A stretch of DNA of 15,413 nt from an uncultured Caulobacterales bacterium (GTDB lineage: Bacteria; Pseudomonadota; Alphaproteobacteria; Caulobacterales; Maricaulaceae): assembly GCA_938007945.1 (NCBI GenBank), contig CALLME010000191.1, forward strand, positions 1 through 15,413, given 5' to 3'. Under the pieces are notes generated by a model. That model saw only the letters and a list, made by a program, of their open reading frames with translations. It ran no database searches and had not been told where the DNA came from. The number at the start of each line of letters is the position of its first letter. The stretch's first letter is position 1. Shown one piece after another: positions 13,291 to 15,413 of this stretch. The position numbers were made by a program, and so were the translations under genes.

Positions 13291-14121
13291 TTAATTGAGA
13301 TTGACCTCACGCGGCAAATCCATCGTATAATTCAAGGCGAGACGTCCACCGTCTGCATAGATCGTTTGGCCAGTAATGTAGCTCGCATCTTCAGAGGCGA
13401 GAAAGGCCGCAATTCCCGCAATTTCGTCAGGATTTCCGATGCGCCCTAATGGCGTACGAGCCAAAATTTTATCGCGTGCCGCATCGTCCCCCGAAACACC
13501 TGCGAGCATAGCTGTCTTGATGCTGCCAGGACCGATCGCGTTTACACGAATGCCGCGCGGCGCAAGCTCAACCGCCATAGCGCGCGTCATCTGCTTCATC
13601 CCGCCTTTGGATATAGTGTAGGCCAAATAGTCAGGGATAGCGACATGCTCATTAATTGAAGACATATTGATGATGCAATAAGGCCGCTCGCTGAGGCCCG
13701 ATCTGTCGTCGCGATTGTCAATTTCATCAACCATTTGCGCGACGACGGCTTTTGAGACTAAAAACGCCCCGCGAAGATTGACCGATAGAACCCGATCAAA
13801 ATCATCTTCACTCAAATCGACAATACCGCCTTTGAGCGCAATCCCCGCATTGTTAATCAGCACGTCGACATGGCCAAATGATGAAGTCGCCTCAGCGAGT
13901 AGATTATGCACGGCAAGTTTGTCAGATATATCGCAGGCTACAAAAATAGCGCGAGGATCGGGCGCTTGGGGCTCGACTCCCAAATCGTCGAGCGCGCGTA
14001 TGCCCGCAGATTCGTTTGTGTCAGCAATAACGACTTTATAGCCATCGGCAAAGAAACGACGCGCGCAAGCAAAGCCAATGCCGCTTGCGCCACCTGTCAC
14101 TAATACGACCTTATCTGCCAT
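13291..14121 (-). CDS. Short-chain dehydrogenase/reductase (SDR)
   Basis: This 276-residue NAD(P)-dependent oxidoreductase is of the classical SDR type. The Rossmann motif is TGGASGIG (9-16), and D34 at the end of the second strand favours NAD over NADP. Also visible are CDIS (63-66), NNAG (90-93), N115, S155, and the catalytic Y168-x3-K172 in DYLAYTISKGG. The C-terminal ITGQTIYADGG is typical. An insert with NRDDRSGLSERP (about 136-147) precedes the catalytic Ser and is somewhat longer than in many members. The substrate cannot be told from sequence; annotations such as glucose 1-dehydrogenase would be generic. AAAAGGG lies 6 bases before the ATG, inside a long inverted repeat. The gene appears monocistronic. 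Confidence 0.93.
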   Translation of the reverse strand: MADKVVLVTGGASGIGFACARRFFADGYKVVIADTNESAGIRALDDLGVEPQAPDPRAIFVACDISDKLAVHNLLAEATSSFGHVDVLINNAGIALKGGIVDLSEDDFDRVLSVNLRGAFLVSKAVVAQMVDEIDNRDDRSGLSERPYCIINMSSINEHVAIPDYLAYTISKGGMKQMTRAMAVELAPRGIRVNAIGPGSIKTAMLAGVSGDDAARDKILARTPLGRIGNPDEIAGIAAFLASEDASYITGQTIYADGGRLALNYTMDLPREVNLN

Positions 14122-14128
14122 AACTTAC

Positions 14129-14172
14129 CCTTTTAACCTTTAGCGACAAAGTCAGCCTGTGAGGTTAAAAGG
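14129..14172 (-). promoter_or_regulatory. Inverted repeat covering the SDR ribosome-binding site
   Basis: CCTTTTAACCT (14129-14139) and AGGTTAAAAGG (14162-14172) are perfect 11-bp complements with a 22-base spacer; their centres are 33 bp apart. On the minus-strand mRNA the second arm contains the AAAAGGG Shine-Dalgarno sequence of the SDR gene. It could be a hairpin limiting translation or a paired operator three helical turns apart. Confidence 0.5.
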
Positions 14173-14215
14173 TCAAGATGAATTTAATAAAGAGAGGTTG
14201 AAAACCAGAAAGACT

Positions 14216-14380
14216 TTAACCACCTAATTCCGAAATTTTCTGTTTAAGAAGGAGTTTTCGTTTCTTCAATGTCGCAATGTGGAGTGAGTCAGAGGCGGGA
14301 CTTTTAAGTTCATTTTGTATCTCGGCGTCCAATTTAGAGTGTTTATTTTCAAGCTCTTTCACGTGTGCGACTGAAGCCAT
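14216..14380 (-). CDS. DUF465 (YdcH-like) small protein
   Basis: This 54-residue protein begins MASVAHVKELENKHSKLDAE and ends TLKKRKLLLKQKISELGG. The pattern of a helical hairpin with H-x-x-L-D-x-E-I, then I/L-x-x-L-K-K-x-K-L-x-L-K-x-x-I, is that of the DUF465 family, which is usually 50-80 residues long and of unknown function. The ATG at 14380 has GGAGAG upstream at good spacing, which supports a real gene despite its size. It is divergent from a second DUF465 gene at 14532. Confidence 0.82.
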   Translation of the reverse strand: MASVAHVKELENKHSKLDAEIQNELKSPASDSLHIATLKKRKLLLKQKISELGG

Positions 14381-14531
14381 ATCTCTCTCCATTTAAGTGT
14401 TGATGTTTTGTCTTAGCATATTTTTGAGACAGTGTCACATGAGCGCTTGGTAAGATTAAATCTCGCGCGCTGCACTCACCTTGTCAGAGCCTACGCCATG
14501 GCTTATGAGACGCATAAATTGAGGCTGAGCC

Positions 14532-14768
14532 ATGACAGATGACATCATTAAAAGCGCCAATGATGAAGGACTCTCGCAAGAGGAAATGCTCTCCCTACTC
14601 GCGACCCTGAAACGTGAACACGCGCGAATAAACAGTGAAGTTGACGCCATCCATGAAAACGGCGTCATGGATATGCTCAAGCTCAAGCGTATGAAGAAAA
14701 TCAAATTATCGATTAAAGACCAGATTGCTTATCTAGAAAATATGCTCACGCCCGATATACTCGCCTAG
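14532..14768 (+). CDS. DUF465 (YdcH-like) small protein
   Basis: This 78-residue protein is a helical hairpin with a DUF465 core at about 22-72: LLATLKREHARINSEVDAI, then LKLKRMKKIKLSIKDQIAYL. It has a 20-residue acidic N-terminal extension compared with the 54-residue paralogue on the other side of the 151-base spacer. TGAGG lies about 7 bases before the ATG. The two proteins share the H-x-R/K-(I/L)-(N/D)-x-E and K-K-x-K-L layout, so the pair may be an old duplication. Function is unknown. It is convergent with the GGDEF gene, with 21 bases between. Confidence 0.8.
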   Translation: MTDDIIKSANDEGLSQEEMLSLLATLKREHARINSEVDAIHENGVMDMLKLKRMKKIKLSIKDQIAYLENMLTPDILA

Positions 14769-14789
14769 CACGATTGCAGAGTTATTACT

Positions 14790-15413
14790 CTACGTGCGTT
14801 GACGTTTTTGCGTATACATGGCGCGGTCAGCACGGGCCAGAATTTGTTCTGCTGTATCTTCTGATTCGCAAGGTGAGACGCCCCACGCCGTAGAAACGCA
14901 AATCTTACCTGTCGGCATCTCCACGCAAACTTCGGCAATGCGACACGCAAGGCTCGCCGCTTTGGCGCGTGTTTCTTCGACACCTGATTTGAACAGAAGC
15001 ACGCCAAACTCGTCACCACCGAGTCGCGCCACAAGATCGCAAGAACGCACAGTTTTGCTCAGAACTTCGCCAATATCACGCAAAAGCTCATCCCCGATAC
15101 TGTGACCAAAGCGGTCATTAATGCTCTTAAAACCGTTAAGGTCAAAGAAGATGACGGAGGACAGAATATCATAGCGCGCCATGATCGTGCGCGCTTTTTC
15201 GACCTCGCGGACAAAGGCGCGCCGATTATAAATAGGCACAAGCGGGTCTGTGTCGGCTGTACGCTCAACATCAAGCAGGCGTAGCCGCATTTGATTTAGC
15301 TCGAGCGTTAAACGGTCATTTTCAGCGCGCAATTCCGCAATGTCAGACCCAATTTCATCATGGCGGATGGGCGCCTTAGCCCCCACCTTATGTGTTGTCT
15401 GTATAAGCGTTGT
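14790..15413 (-). CDS. GGDEF diguanylate cyclase, probably partial at right window edge
   Basis: From a possible GTG start at 15386 this is 198 residues, but the frame stays open to the window edge, so the true start may lie outside. A coiled coil (about residues 13-43) leads into a GGDEF domain (about 44-195). It has the metal site FFDLNGFKSINDRFGHSIGD, the intact signature GGDEF (123-127) and the inhibitory I-site RSCD (114-117) exactly five residues before it. It should therefore make cyclic di-GMP from two GTP and be feedback-inhibited. A coiled coil fused directly to GGDEF suggests dimerisation driven by the N-terminal part. c-di-GMP controls pili, holdfast and motility in this group, so a link with the Tad genes is conceivable but not shown. 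Confidence 0.9.
   Translation of the reverse strand, partial: TTLIQTTHKVGAKAPIRHDEIGSDIAELRAENDRLTLELNQMRLRLLDVERTADTDPLVPIYNRRAFVREVEKARTIMARYDILSSVIFFDLNGFKSINDRFGHSIGDELLRDIGEVLSKTVRSCDLVARLGGDEFGVLLFKSGVEETRAKAASLACRIAEVCVEMPTGKICVSTAWGVSPCESEDTAEQILARADRAMYTQKRQRT

Noticed and set aside
13192..13449. 85-codon plus-strand frame upstream of and into the SDR gene
   Set aside because: Its second half is antisense to the conserved SDR C-terminus and its first half covers the palindromes; no protein signature.

Overview
The window looks like chromosomal DNA of an alphaproteobacterium of the Caulobacterales/Maricaulales type (a Hyphomonadaceae-like stalked or marine lineage). The pointers are a Tad/Flp pilus locus, two perfect CtrA-type sites (TTAA-N7-TTAA) in plausible promoter positions, a class I ribonucleotide reductase with NrdR boxes, a phasin-like protein carrying a DUF2853 domain, two DUF465 (YdcH-like) genes and moderate GC. 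The assignment is inferred from gene content only. I see no insertion sequence, phage gene, CRISPR array, rRNA or tRNA.

Region 1 (1-2402), Tad pilus genes: a Flp pilin gene cut by the left edge (minus strand) faces a rightward set: a secreted protein with the CpaC/RcpA N-terminal pilus-assembly domain but no secretin, then two TadE/TadF-like pseudopilin genes. A CtrA-type box precedes the first pseudopilin gene.

Region 2 (2411-9170), dNTP synthesis and neighbours: a MptpB-like phosphatase, nrdB with its terminator and NrdR box, a divergent aspartyl/asparaginyl beta-hydroxylase-like gene, a predicted outer-membrane protein whose promoter region has a CRP-like site, and nrdA with terminator, long structured leader, paired NrdR boxes and an upstream CtrA-type box. 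nrdB and nrdA are thus separate transcription units, probably co-regulated by NrdR. Neither subunit carries an ATP-cone.

Region 3 (9171-12269), envelope genes: a GT4 glycosyltransferase with a very basic tail, an SPFH/band-7 membrane protein followed by an Arc-type ribbon-helix-helix (RHH) gene, and a MarC-family membrane protein. The SPFH-RHH promoter holds two TGATATCA palindromes one helical turn apart between -35 and -10, a strong candidate autoregulatory operator.

Region 4 (12330-15413): a phasin-like/AAKK-linker/DUF2853 fusion protein, an SDR oxidoreductase, a divergent pair of small DUF465 genes (one only 54 codons), and a GGDEF diguanylate cyclase running off the right edge. Several leaders in this region form hairpins over the ribosome-binding site.

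The best candidates for something new are the SPFH-RHH module with its operator, the phasin-DUF2853 fusion with its palindrome-rich upstream region, and the nrdA control region with its structured leader.
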